Positions 45,927 through 54,400 of a stretch of DNA of 64,000 nt are shown here, one piece after another (position 1 is the first letter of the stretch; each line of letters begins with the position of its first letter). A model generated the notes under the pieces. That model searched no databases. It was given only the letters and a program-made list of their open reading frames with translations, and had not been told where the DNA came from. Made by a program: the position numbers and the translations under genes. The stretch is taken from the NCBI GenBank assembly GCA_019449655.1, contig JAHQXD010000001.1, positions 610,649-674,648 on the forward strand, in the 5' to 3' direction. Source of the stretch: Ferrigenium straubiae (lineage in GTDB: Bacteria > Pseudomonadota > Gammaproteobacteria > Burkholderiales > Gallionellaceae).

Positions 45927-45951
45927 TTACGTATATGTCTGCCCGGTTGCA

Positions 45952-46494
45952 TCAGCGCAGTTCGCTGTATACCACCGACAGGATTTCCAGCTCCTGGATG
46001 CCGCCCGGCGTGCGCAGCGTCACCACCTCGCCTTCGCGCAATTTAAGCAGACCGCGCGCCAGCGGCGAGACCCAGCTTATCAGGCCGCTTCCCGCATCCG
46101 CCTCGTCCACGCCGACGATGCTGTAGGTGCTCTCGCTTCCGGCCTCGTCGCAGACCGTCACGGTCGCGCCGAAAAACACCTGGTCACACTCGCCGCGCCG
46201 CGCCGGATCGACGACCTCGGACTGCTCCAGGCGTTTGTGCAGGAAACGCACGCGGCGGTCGATCTCGCGCAGGCGTTTCTTGCCGTAAATATAGTCACCG
46301 TTTTCGGAACGATCCCCGTTGGAAGCCGCCCAGGCGACCGTCTGCACCAGCGCCGGACGTTCCACCTTCCAGAGCTGCTCCAGTTCCTCTTGCAGCCTGC
46401 GGTAGCCGTTAGGCGTGATGTAATTTTTGACGCCTGCCGGCAACCGGGCCGGCTGTCCCGCTTCGTCATCTTCCTGTGCGTGCGCTTTGCCCAT
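45952..46494 (-). CDS. greB: Transcription elongation factor GreB, with N-terminal extension
   Basis: 180 residues from the ATG at 46494, about 20 longer than E. coli GreB. The GreA/GreB coiled coil (ITPNGYRRLQEELEQLWKVE; ASNGDRSENGDYIYGKKRLR) contains the conserved acidic tip, and the C-terminal FKBP-like domain has YSIVGVDEADAGSGLISWVS. It rescues backtracked RNA polymerase by transcript cleavage. The first 25 residues (GKAHAQEDDEAGQPARLPAG) are a charged non-conserved extension. The GreB assignment over GreA rests on ENGDYIYGKKRLREID. Confidence 0.92.
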   Translation of the reverse strand: MGKAHAQEDDEAGQPARLPAGVKNYITPNGYRRLQEELEQLWKVERPALVQTVAWAASNGDRSENGDYIYGKKRLREIDRRVRFLHKRLEQSEVVDPARRGECDQVFFGATVTVCDEAGSESTYSIVGVDEADAGSGLISWVSPLARGLLKLREGEVVTLRTPGGIQELEILSVVYSELR

Positions 46495-46694
46495 GCCGCG
46501 AATTTTACAACAAGGCCGGCTTCCACCGAATAAAACTTGCGGCGATAGCCGACCGTGGTGAAATCGATTTAAAATGAACGCAAACAAGGCTTCCGGGGTA
46601 TCATCGCCAAGCCGGCTTCATTGAACTCAACCGCTCAATTCCTGATGCGCCCTGACACGTGCATATTGTTGATTAACCGCAAAGAGGTAACGAC

Positions 46695-47819
46695 GTGATT
46701 CGCTCTCCCGAAATTTTCAAAGTATTGCAAATGGCCCCCCTGTTCCAGGGAGTATCCAGCAAATTACTCGTCGAGAAGCTGGTTCATTCCAGGGTGCGCG
46801 CCTTGAATTCGGGTGAAACATTGCTGGTTCCAGGCCAAGCCAACAATGTAGTCTATGTCGTCCTTTCCGGACGCCTGCGCATTCAGACCAAGGATAGCGG
46901 CGTCGAGCCCATCGCCATGCTTGGCGAAGGAGAATGCGTAGGAGAAGAGTCCCTCATCGGCGACGTGCATATTCCGGCATACGTCATTGCCGCGACCGAG
47001 TGCAAACTGCTTGCGATTGAACACCCCGCGCTATGGGAGCTGATCGATGCCTCGCACCAGGCCGCGCACAACATGCTCAGCGTGCTGAGCATGCGCATTC
47101 GCCCCGCCGCCCAGGTCATCATGGAAAGCCACGAGAACCATAGCGGATTTTCAGGCACCCCGATCGTCGATGAAATGACCGGACTTTATAACCGGCAATG
47201 GATCGAGGAGAAAATCAGCCGCTACCTGCGCCGCTATATTTACGACAAGCAGCCCAGCTGCCTCATGATGGTGAAAATAGACCGATTCAGGGAGCTGGAG
47301 GACAAATACGGCGAACTCGGCAGCGAGCAGGTGCTGCGGGATACCGCGCACACCATGTCGTCCTGCCTGCGCCCGGATGACCAGGCCGGGCACTTTCTCG
47401 GCGAACAATTCGCGGTCTTCATGCCGCACACCGCCCTGTCCGAAGGCTGCATAGGCGCGGAAAGACTGAGAACGGCGATCAACGAAGCCGTGATAGTGCT
47501 GCCCAGCGGCGATGCCCTGCCGCCTACCAGCGTGTCCCTGGGCATCAGCCCTACTCATCCGGATGACACGCCGGCCAGCCTGCTTGACCGCGCGAATGAG
47601 GCTCTGCAGCTGGCAATCCAAAGTGGCGGCAACTGTGTAAAGTGGCATGATACGGAGCCGGGACGCGAGACGGCGCAGCCACCGGTAAACACGCCATCAC
47701 CGGCAAATGTGCAACCATCGGCGAATGCCAATGCCGCTCCGCCCGTCAAGCCGTTCATGTCTCTCTGGACCGGTGCACAGCCTGAAGTGAGAACGCCTCG
47801 CCCTGCCAATGAGAACTGA
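46695..47819 (+). CDS. Cyclic-nucleotide-binding-like protein with degenerate GGDEF domain
   Basis: 374 residues. Residues 1-125 form a CNB-type barrel (MAPLFQGVSSKLLVEKL; VVYVVLSGRLRI; GEESLIGDVHIPAYVIAATE). The phosphate-binding cassette lacks the usual Arg, so cAMP binding is doubtful. Residues of about 155-320 form a GGDEF-like fold (DEMTGLYNRQWIEEKISRYL; MMVKIDRFRELEDKYGELG), but the signature is LGEQF instead of GGDEF, so cyclase activity is unlikely. A disordered Pro/Ala/Asn tail follows. Probably a ligand- or protein-binding regulator. It is monocistronic. Confidence 0.85.
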   Translation: MIRSPEIFKVLQMAPLFQGVSSKLLVEKLVHSRVRALNSGETLLVPGQANNVVYVVLSGRLRIQTKDSGVEPIAMLGEGECVGEESLIGDVHIPAYVIAATECKLLAIEHPALWELIDASHQAAHNMLSVLSMRIRPAAQVIMESHENHSGFSGTPIVDEMTGLYNRQWIEEKISRYLRRYIYDKQPSCLMMVKIDRFRELEDKYGELGSEQVLRDTAHTMSSCLRPDDQAGHFLGEQFAVFMPHTALSEGCIGAERLRTAINEAVIVLPSGDALPPTSVSLGISPTHPDDTPASLLDRANEALQLAIQSGGNCVKWHDTEPGRETAQPPVNTPSPANVQPSANANAAPPVKPFMSLWTGAQPEVRTPRPANEN

Positions 47820-47925
47820 TTCAGAACTGCTCAAGGAATAATGATTACACGGATCTTGAATACCGAGGTATTCGGGTTCGGCTGACTGATCGGAACCAAA
47901 AAATCCACGGTCCGATTGTCACAGA

Positions 47926-47951
47926 TATTGCGCGATGAAAAACCGCGCAAT
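47926..47951. other. Stem-loop downstream of tRNA-Glu
   Basis: ATTGCGCG and CGCGCAAT pair perfectly around ATGAAAAAC, starting about 10 bases past the CCA end of tRNA-Glu on the minus strand. It could end the tRNA transcript or guide 3' processing; a T-run is absent. Confidence 0.4.
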
Positions 47952-47959
47952 CGTTTGAT

Positions 47960-48035
47960 TGGCGTCCCCTACGAGATTCGAACTCGTGTTACCGCCGTGA
48001 AAGGGCGATGTCCTAGGCCTCTAGACGAAGGGGAC
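47960..48035 (-). tRNA. tRNA-Glu (anticodon TTC)
   Basis: On the minus strand the 76-base sequence starts GTCCCCTTCGTCTAG and ends CTCGTAGGGGACGCCA. The acceptor stem GTCCCCT/AGGGGAC, the anticodon arm CGCCCTTTCACGGCG with TTC, the T-arm GTTCGAAT and an encoded CCA are all present. It is 15 bases downstream of tRNA-Ala in the same transcript, and gltX, which charges it, is nearby. Confidence 0.97.
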
Positions 48036-48050
48036 TTGACTCAGTTTCTT

Positions 48051-48126
<76 letters not shown>

Positions 48127-48146
48127 GGTACCTCGAAAGAGCGCGC

Positions 48147-48175
48147 ATTATAGTGATGCGACCTATGCTTGTAAA
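48147..48175 (-). promoter_or_regulatory. Sigma-70 promoter of the tRNA-Ala-Glu unit
   Basis: On the minus strand TTTACA (48175-48170) is followed after exactly 17 bases by a consensus TATAAT (48152-48147). Transcription would start about 12-15 bases before tRNA-Ala. GC-rich discriminator sequence (GCGCGCTC) follows, as expected for a stringently controlled stable-RNA promoter. Confidence 0.8.
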
Positions 48176-48443
48176 GCCGACTTCCGAAAAAATTAGAAGT
48201 TGCCTTAAAAATTCGCGAGGATGGATAGATGCAAGGCGCACGGGCGTTGCATGGCCATTCGACTAGGCTGGCAAAAAACGCCAGCAAGTCGCTGGTCAAC
48301 GCAGCAACCGGAATGTACACAGAAGCACATGAGGATTGTGACAACGAAGTTGCGGTGAAGGCTCACATGCGCAGCATGTTATGCCGAAACCAATACCGCG
48401 CAACGCCGCAGACGCCCTTCGCAGCAATTTTCAAGACAGCTTC
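48176..48443. other. Intergenic region between gltX and the tRNA promoter, unexplained
   Basis: Downstream of gltX (leftward) there is no supported gene or clear terminator. The stretch contains several short self-complementary patches (for example CACATGCGCAGCATGT around 48363-48378) and a run beginning ACGCAGCAACCGGAATGT that looks repeat-like. The short open frames crossing it lack ribosome sites. Confidence 0.35.
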
Positions 48444-49835
48444 TTACAGGTGCCTTCCCATGCGCGCCAACACGGTTTCGCGCGGGAACAATGCGATCAC
48501 CGCATCGACCGACGGCGTGTGCGTCTGCCCGACCAGTATCACGCGCAACGGCATCGCCAGTTTGGGCATTTTCAGGTTATGTTTAGCCAGCAATTCCTTG
48601 ATCAGCGCGTTCAGCGCCGGAGCCTCCCAGACAACATCGGCGAAACGTTCCGCGAGTTCGCGCAGCGCGGGCAGCACTTCCGGCACGAGATGCGTATCCA
48701 GCAGCTCCTGCGCGGGATGCAGATCGATGTAGAACACCTCGGCGGCGTCGGCCAGTTCGTTAAGCGTTGCGACACGTTCCTTGTACAGCGCGATGACGGC
48801 TTCCAGTGCAGGGGCTGCGCCCACCGTCACGCCGCGCGCTTCGAGGCGCGGCCGCACCAGCGCTTCGAGACGCGCATTGTCGGCCGCCTTCAGGTAATGC
48901 TGGTTCACCCAGTTCAGTTTTTCGGTGTTGAACTGTGCGGCGGACGGCGTGATGTGGTCGAGGTCGAACCACTGGCAGAACTGCTCCACCGAGAAAATCT
49001 CCTCGTCGCCGTGCGACCAACCCAGGCGCGCCAGGTAATTGATCACCGCCTCTGGCAGGTAGCCGTCTTCATCATACTGCATCACGCTGACTGCGCCGTG
49101 GCGCTTGGAGAGCTTGGTGCCGTCATCGCCGAGGATCATCGACAGGTGCGCGTATTGCGGCACCGTCGCGCCCAGCGCCTTGAGAATATTGATCTGGCGC
49201 GGCGTGTTGTTCACGTGGTCGTCGCCGCGGATCACGTGCGTGATGCCCATCTCCCAGTCGTCCACCACCACGCAGAAGTTGTAGGTCGGCGTGCCGTCGC
49301 CGCGCGCAATGATCAGGTCGTCGAGCTCGCTGTTCTCGAACACGATCCTGCCCTTGACCTGGTCGTCCCACGTTGTTACGCCGTGCAGCGGGTTCTTGAA
49401 GCGCACCACCGGTTTGATGCCCTCCGGTGGCTCCAGCAGCACCTTGCCCGGCTCCGGGCGCCAGCGCCCGTCATAGCGCGGCTTCTCGCCGCGCGCCCGC
49501 TGTGCCTCGCGCAGCGCCTCCAACTCCTCGGCAGTCATATAGCAGTAATAGGCCGTGCCTGCGTCCAGCATCTGTTGGATCACCACCTTGTAGCGGTCCA
49601 TGCGCCGCATCTGGTAATACGGCCCCTCGTCACAGTCGAGGTTCAGCCATTTCATTCCGTCCAGGATCGCCTGCACCGCTTCGGGGGTGGAGCGTTCCAC
49701 ATCGGTGTCCTCGATGCGCAGGATGAAGGTGCCGCCGTGCTTGCGGGCATACGCCCAGGAAAACAAGGCGGTGCGCGCGCCGCCGATATGCAGATAACCG
49801 GTCGGGCTGGGAGCGAAACGAGTGCGTACAGTCAT
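48444..49835 (-). CDS. gltX: Glutamyl-tRNA synthetase
   Basis: 463 residues from the ATG at 49835, which begins [20 protein letters not shown], so the HIGH box is HIGG. KMSKS corresponds to KLSKRHG. Class I catalytic-domain sequence [31 protein letters not shown] and a C-terminal anticodon-binding region are present. It charges the tRNA-Glu encoded 400 bases away on the same strand. Confidence 0.96.
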   Translation of the reverse strand: MTVRTRFAPSPTGYLHIGGARTALFSWAYARKHGGTFILRIEDTDVERSTPEAVQAILDGMKWLNLDCDEGPYYQMRRMDRYKVVIQQMLDAGTAYYCYMTAEELEALREAQRARGEKPRYDGRWRPEPGKVLLEPPEGIKPVVRFKNPLHGVTTWDDQVKGRIVFENSELDDLIIARGDGTPTYNFCVVVDDWEMGITHVIRGDDHVNNTPRQINILKALGATVPQYAHLSMILGDDGTKLSKRHGAVSVMQYDEDGYLPEAVINYLARLGWSHGDEEIFSVEQFCQWFDLDHITPSAAQFNTEKLNWVNQHYLKAADNARLEALVRPRLEARGVTVGAAPALEAVIALYKERVATLNELADAAEVFYIDLHPAQELLDTHLVPEVLPALRELAERFADVVWEAPALNALIKELLAKHNLKMPKLAMPLRVILVGQTHTPSVDAVIALFPRETVLARMGRHL

Positions 49836-49919
49836 AGGGATAAACAGGAATGGCAAGCGATAAGGCGCGCATTTTACGCCAGCTTGGCTGTCGCGCACAC
49901 AAAGTTGTAGCCGGGGTCA

Positions 49920-49949
49920 TTGACTGAGGCCACCGCGTTATGCTCTAAT
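49920..49949 (+). promoter_or_regulatory. Putative promoter of tRNA-Val
   Basis: TTGACT (49920-49925) and TCTAAT (49944-49949) are separated by 18 bases. The predicted start lies about 8 bases before the tRNA, with a GC-rich discriminator. Confidence 0.6.
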
Positions 49950-49963
49950 TCGCGCCCTCTTCG

Positions 49964-50038
49964 GGGCGGTTAGCTCAGCGGTAGAGCACTGCCTTCACAC
50001 GGCAGGGGTCACTGGTTCGATCCCAGTACCGCCCACCA
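49964..50038 (+). tRNA. tRNA-Val (anticodon CAC), likely integration site
   Basis: 75 bases from GGGCGGTTAGCTCAG to ACCGCCCACCA with an encoded CCA. The acceptor stem GGGCGGT/ACCGCCC and the anticodon arm CTGCC-TTCACAC-GGCAG give CAC. A tyrosine integrase starts 110 bases downstream in the same direction, so the 3' half of the tRNA is a probable attachment site; no second copy of the T-arm/acceptor sequence was seen in the window, so the other end is outside it. Confidence 0.95.
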
Positions 50039-50148
50039 TCGCAACTATATGATGCGATGAAGAAATCAAGCAACTTCCGATTTCTCCCCTATCCCAAATC
50101 GTTCCGATTGCTCCAAATTTTCTCCACGAGAGCAATGGAGTGTGTTCG

Positions 50149-51165
50149 ATGGCATCAATTCGACAACGAGGGATTTATTGGGAAGCGCGAGTCAGGCGAG
50201 ACGGCTGGCCTACACTCTCTCGTAGCTTTAACAACAAAGCCAATGCACGAGCTTGGGCCACGGTCATCGAATCCGAGATGGAGCGCGGCGTCTTTATCGA
50301 TCGCACCGAGGCAGAGAAAAATACCCTAGGTGATTTGCTCCAACGCTATCTCACCGAAATATCCAGCCAGAAAAAAGGCCACGACTCCGAACGTTACCGA
50401 CTTATATCGCTCCAGAACGATCCGATTGCCAAATTCAAAGTCGCAGGTCTATCCGGAAAACTGATGGCCGAATGGCGAGATCAGAGGCTAAAGGAAGTTT
50501 CCGGCTCTACAACCAATCGAGATCTGAATCTCATTTCCCACGTTATCAACGTAGCTCGGAAAGAATGGGGTATCCACATCGACAATCCTATCTCAATGAT
50601 CCGCCGGCCGGCGGAAAACCGCGCACGTAGCCGTCGACTCGGTATTGGAGAAGAAGAGAAACTATTGGCTGAGCTGGAAGAAACAACCAGGTCGGAGCGT
50701 GGCACTTTCAAGGAAGGCGGCTCCAGGAATCCATGGGTACGTCCCTTGGTAATCCTTGCATTGGAAACGGCCATGCGCCGTGGAGAACTGCTGTCGCTGC
50801 GTTGGGCGGATGTGTTTCTCGCTGATCGATATGTCCGGCTTCACGACACCAAGAACGGAGAATCACGCGACGTGCCTCTTTCTGCACGTGCCTATGAGGT
50901 TCTGGCTGGTCTACCAAGACATATCTCAGGACGAGTTTTCCCAATAACGGCGGACGCCATCAAAAAAGTCTTCACACGAGCTGTGGAGCGTGCAGACCTT
51001 GGTGATCTGCACTTCCACGATCTGAGACATGAGGCGACCAGCAGAATAGCCGAGAAGCTGGACAACGTACTAGAACTATCTGCCGTAACCGGACACAAGA
51101 CGCTCTCAATGCTAAAACGCTATTACCATCCAAGGGCAAAGGACTTGGCCAAAAAGCTTGGATAG
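50149..51165 (+). CDS. Tyrosine site-specific recombinase (integrase)
   Basis: 338 residues from the ATG at 50149; a GTG three codons earlier is also possible. The N-terminal arm-type DNA-binding segment (MASIRQRGIYWEARVRRDGW), a SAM-like core-binding domain and the catalytic domain are present. Visible catalytic residues are Arg in LETAMRRGELLSLRW, the HxxR box in LHFHDLRHEAT, His in TGHKTLSML and the nucleophile Tyr in KRYYHP. It appears intact and probably catalyses integration and excision of the element at tRNA-Val. Base composition is lower in GC than the neighbouring chromosome. Confidence 0.93.
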   Translation: MASIRQRGIYWEARVRRDGWPTLSRSFNNKANARAWATVIESEMERGVFIDRTEAEKNTLGDLLQRYLTEISSQKKGHDSERYRLISLQNDPIAKFKVAGLSGKLMAEWRDQRLKEVSGSTTNRDLNLISHVINVARKEWGIHIDNPISMIRRPAENRARSRRLGIGEEEKLLAELEETTRSERGTFKEGGSRNPWVRPLVILALETAMRRGELLSLRWADVFLADRYVRLHDTKNGESRDVPLSARAYEVLAGLPRHISGRVFPITADAIKKVFTRAVERADLGDLHFHDLRHEATSRIAEKLDNVLELSAVTGHKTLSMLKRYYHPRAKDLAKKLG

Positions 51166-51282
51166 GCGCAAACAATCTCAGTCGCGAGCTGATCTGACAG
51201 GATTAGATAACTGTCCACATCATGCCCATGCAGGTAAAAACGACGCCAAGTTGATATTCCTAATTATAAATATCCATATGAG

Positions 51283-51370
51283 GGTCGTGGAAGTGCAGAT
51301 TTTGGATAACTGCACTTCCACGAACAGAGGCATTAAACGTCCTGCAGAATAGCTGAAGCTTGGCCATGAG
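51283..51370 (+). pseudogene. Remnant of a second integrase catalytic region
   Basis: From 51310, CTGCACTTCCACGA, then an AGAGGCAT-type stretch and TGCAGAATAGCTGAAGCT align with the intact integrase at 51007-51058, which encodes LHFHDLRHEATSRIAEKL. The copy would read LHFHEQRH and then an in-frame stop. Upstream, 51286-51298 is a perfect inverted copy of the first 13 bases, making a 13-bp stem around 11 bases. It lies between the integrase and the RTX gene. Confidence 0.55.
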
Positions 51371-51412
51371 CCAGAAATAAGCACTCGGCTAAAGCTGTCT
51401 ACACAAACTATA

Positions 51413-54400
51413 TCAACCGAGACGAACCACCTCCGCGCCGAGAGCCGGTTGCCTGATCGCCTGCGCCTGGACGCCAAACTGAGCCGCACCGATGGTCTCC
51501 TGCGCCGCAGCAAGGCCGATCCCGGCCAGACTGCCGTTCCTGCCATACTGGTAGGCTAGGTCGCCGCCTATCGCCGCCGAGTCGCTTGCGGCCAGGTGCG
51601 CGTCGAGCAGCGCGTTCATGGCGCTCCAATGCCTGAACGCGCCTTCGCCGGACTTGTTGCCGCGTGCCAGGTCGAAGGCATTGACGATGGCGGTGAAGTC
51701 GAATTGCTGCACGGGCTGGTTCAGCAGCGGATCGGATGAAGCCGCGTCGAAGCCTTCCATCGCCTCGGTCACTACCTGCAGGTTGAGCACGCTCTTGTAG
51801 TTGGCATCAGTCTCGTACCAGTTCTTGAACGTGATTTGATCGCCATCATCCATTTCAAGCACCAGGTCGCCATCTACCTTGGACAGCGCGATGTCCTTAT
51901 AGCGGATATTCCCGCCCAGGCTCAGGGTGTTGTCGGTGCCGACCCCGCCGTAAACGGTATCGCGCCCGTCTCCCCGGTTGAAGACGATGATATCGGCACC
52001 GTTGCCGGTGCGGATGACATCGTTGCCGGCTCCGCCAGCGAACAGTTCATTACCCGCATTGCCGGTCAGATTATCTGCTCCCTCCCCGCCATCCAGCAGG
52101 TTGTTGCCGCCGTTGTCGCGCAGGATGTCGTTGCCGCTCCCGCCCTGGAGGATGTCGTTGGCGGCATTGCCCTGCAACAGGTCGTTGCCATCGAGCCCCG
52201 AAAGCCAGTTTGCGCCGCCGTTGCCGACGATGGTGTTGTCGAGCGCGTTGCCGGCGCCGTTGATGTCGTCAGTACCTGCCAGTGTAAGATTCTCGACATT
52301 GTCCGTCAGCGTGTAGCTCACGGTGGAGCGCACCGTGTCCATCCCGCCCTTCCGGCCTTCGATGATGATGTCGCCGCTGTTGTCCACCACATAGGTATCG
52401 TCGCCCTCCCCGCCGATGAGGGTATCAATTCCCTGGCCGCCATCCAGCGTGTCGTTGCCTTCGCCGCCCGACAGGATGTTGTTGCCTTCGTTGCCGGTCA
52501 GCACGTTGTCCAGTTCATTCCCTATCGCATAGAGCGATTGAGTGCCGGTCAGCGTCAGGTTCTCGAAGTTGTCCTTCAGGATGTAGCTGACGGAGCTCAC
52601 CACCGTATCGATGCCTTCCTTGCGCTCTTCGATCAAGCGGCTTTGCGTGTCGATCACATAGTAAGTGTCGTCGCCCTCTCCGCCGATCAGCGTATCCGCG
52701 CCACCGTTCCCGATCAGCGTATCGTTGCCGTCCTTGCCCCTCAGCACATTGGCGGCAGCGTTGCCGATCAGGATGTTGTCGAGATCGTTACCCGTGCCGT
52801 TGATCGCCTCGCTTCCGGTCAACACCAGATTCTCGACATATTTGCCCAAGGTGTAGGTGATGCTGGAGCGCACCGTGTCGATTCCGCCGGCGGGATATTC
52901 GGACGAAACCGATTTCTCGTCATCGTCATCATGATCGTCGTCGCCATGATCGCCATCGTCATGATCGTCATCGCCCGCTTCCACCACGCGGTCGCCAGTG
53001 CTATCGACCACGTAAGTATCGTCGCCCGTCCCGCCTATCATCACGTCGGCGCCGGTCCCGCCATCCAGGAAGTCATTGCCGCCCAAGCCGATCAATATGT
53101 TGTTGCCGCTGTTGCCGATCAGCACATTGTCGAGCTCGTTGCCCGTGCCGTTGATGTTCTCGGTTCCGGTCAGGGTGAGATTTTCGACGTTGTCGGTCAG
53201 GGTGTAGGTGATGCTAGACAACACATGATCGATGCCGGCATTGAAGTCTTCGCTGACGAGGTCGCCGATGTTGTCCACTACGTAGGTATCGTCACCCGCT
53301 CCGCCGTGCATGGTGTCCGCACCCAGGCCGCCATCCAGCAGATCGTTGCCTCCGTTGCCAAGCAGGGTATCGCTGCCCGCATATCCGAACAAGCGGTTGT
53401 TCCCCTCGTTGCCGGTGAGGATGTTGTCCAGCTCGTTGCCGAAGCCGTCGATGTCCGCCGTACCAGTCAGTGTCAGATTCTCGACGTTGGCCGAGAGCCC
53501 GTAGCTCACCGAAGAGAACACGATGTCGGTGCCTTCACCGGGATTCTCCACCACGACATCGGCTGCGTTATCCACGATGTAGCTATCGTCGCCCGCGCCG
53601 CCGATCAGCAAATCGGCGCCGGCAGCCCCGTCCAGCACGTTGTTCGCGGCATTGCCGACGATCACGTTATCCAGCGCATTTCCGGTGCCGTCGATTGCGG
53701 CAGTTCCGGTCAATGTCAGGTTCTCCACGTTCTCCGTCAACGCATAGCTTATCGAGGAGAAGACCTGGTCCTTGCCAGCACCCATGTCTTCCACAACAAG
53801 GTCGCCGACATTGTCTACCACATAGGTATCGTCACCGGCTCCACCCGACATCCTGTCCGCGCCCGAACCGCCATCAAGCAGGTCATTCCCACCGTTGGCG
53901 ATCAGGGTGTCGTTACCATCCAGGCCGTACAGGGTATTGGCCGCATCGTTGCCAACGATCAGGTTGTCCAGCATGTTGCCGGTGCCGCTGATAGCATCAG
54001 TACCTGTGAGAATCAGGTTTTCGACGTTGTCGGTGAGCGTGTAAGTGATGCCGGATTCGACGGTGTCGATGCCGGAACCGGCTGCCTCGATAACGAGATC
54101 GCCATCGCTTTCCACCACATAGGTATCGTCGCCCGCGCCGCCCTGCATGACGTCGGAGCCGGTACCGCCGTCCAGCCGGTCGTTTCCGCCGTTGGCCAGC
54201 AACGTGTCGTTGCCGTCCAGGCCGGAAAGGATGTTCGCGCCGTCGTTGCCGGTGATGATGTTATCCAGTTCATTACCGGTTCCGTCGATGTCGGCAGAGC
54301 CTGTCAGGGTGAGGTTCTCGACGTTGGCCGACAGGCCATAGCTCACCGAGGCGAGGATGGTGTCGATGCCTTCGTTGAGGTTTTCCATGACGATGTCGAA

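Noticed and set aside
46695..47819. Calling it an active diguanylate cyclase
   Set aside because: The signature is LGEQF, lacking the Gly-Gly and Glu/Asp residues needed for catalysis.
51286..51322. Perfect 13-bp hairpin as a terminator between integrase and RTX genes
   Set aside because: No T-run on either side, and both arms are explained by inverted integrase fragments.
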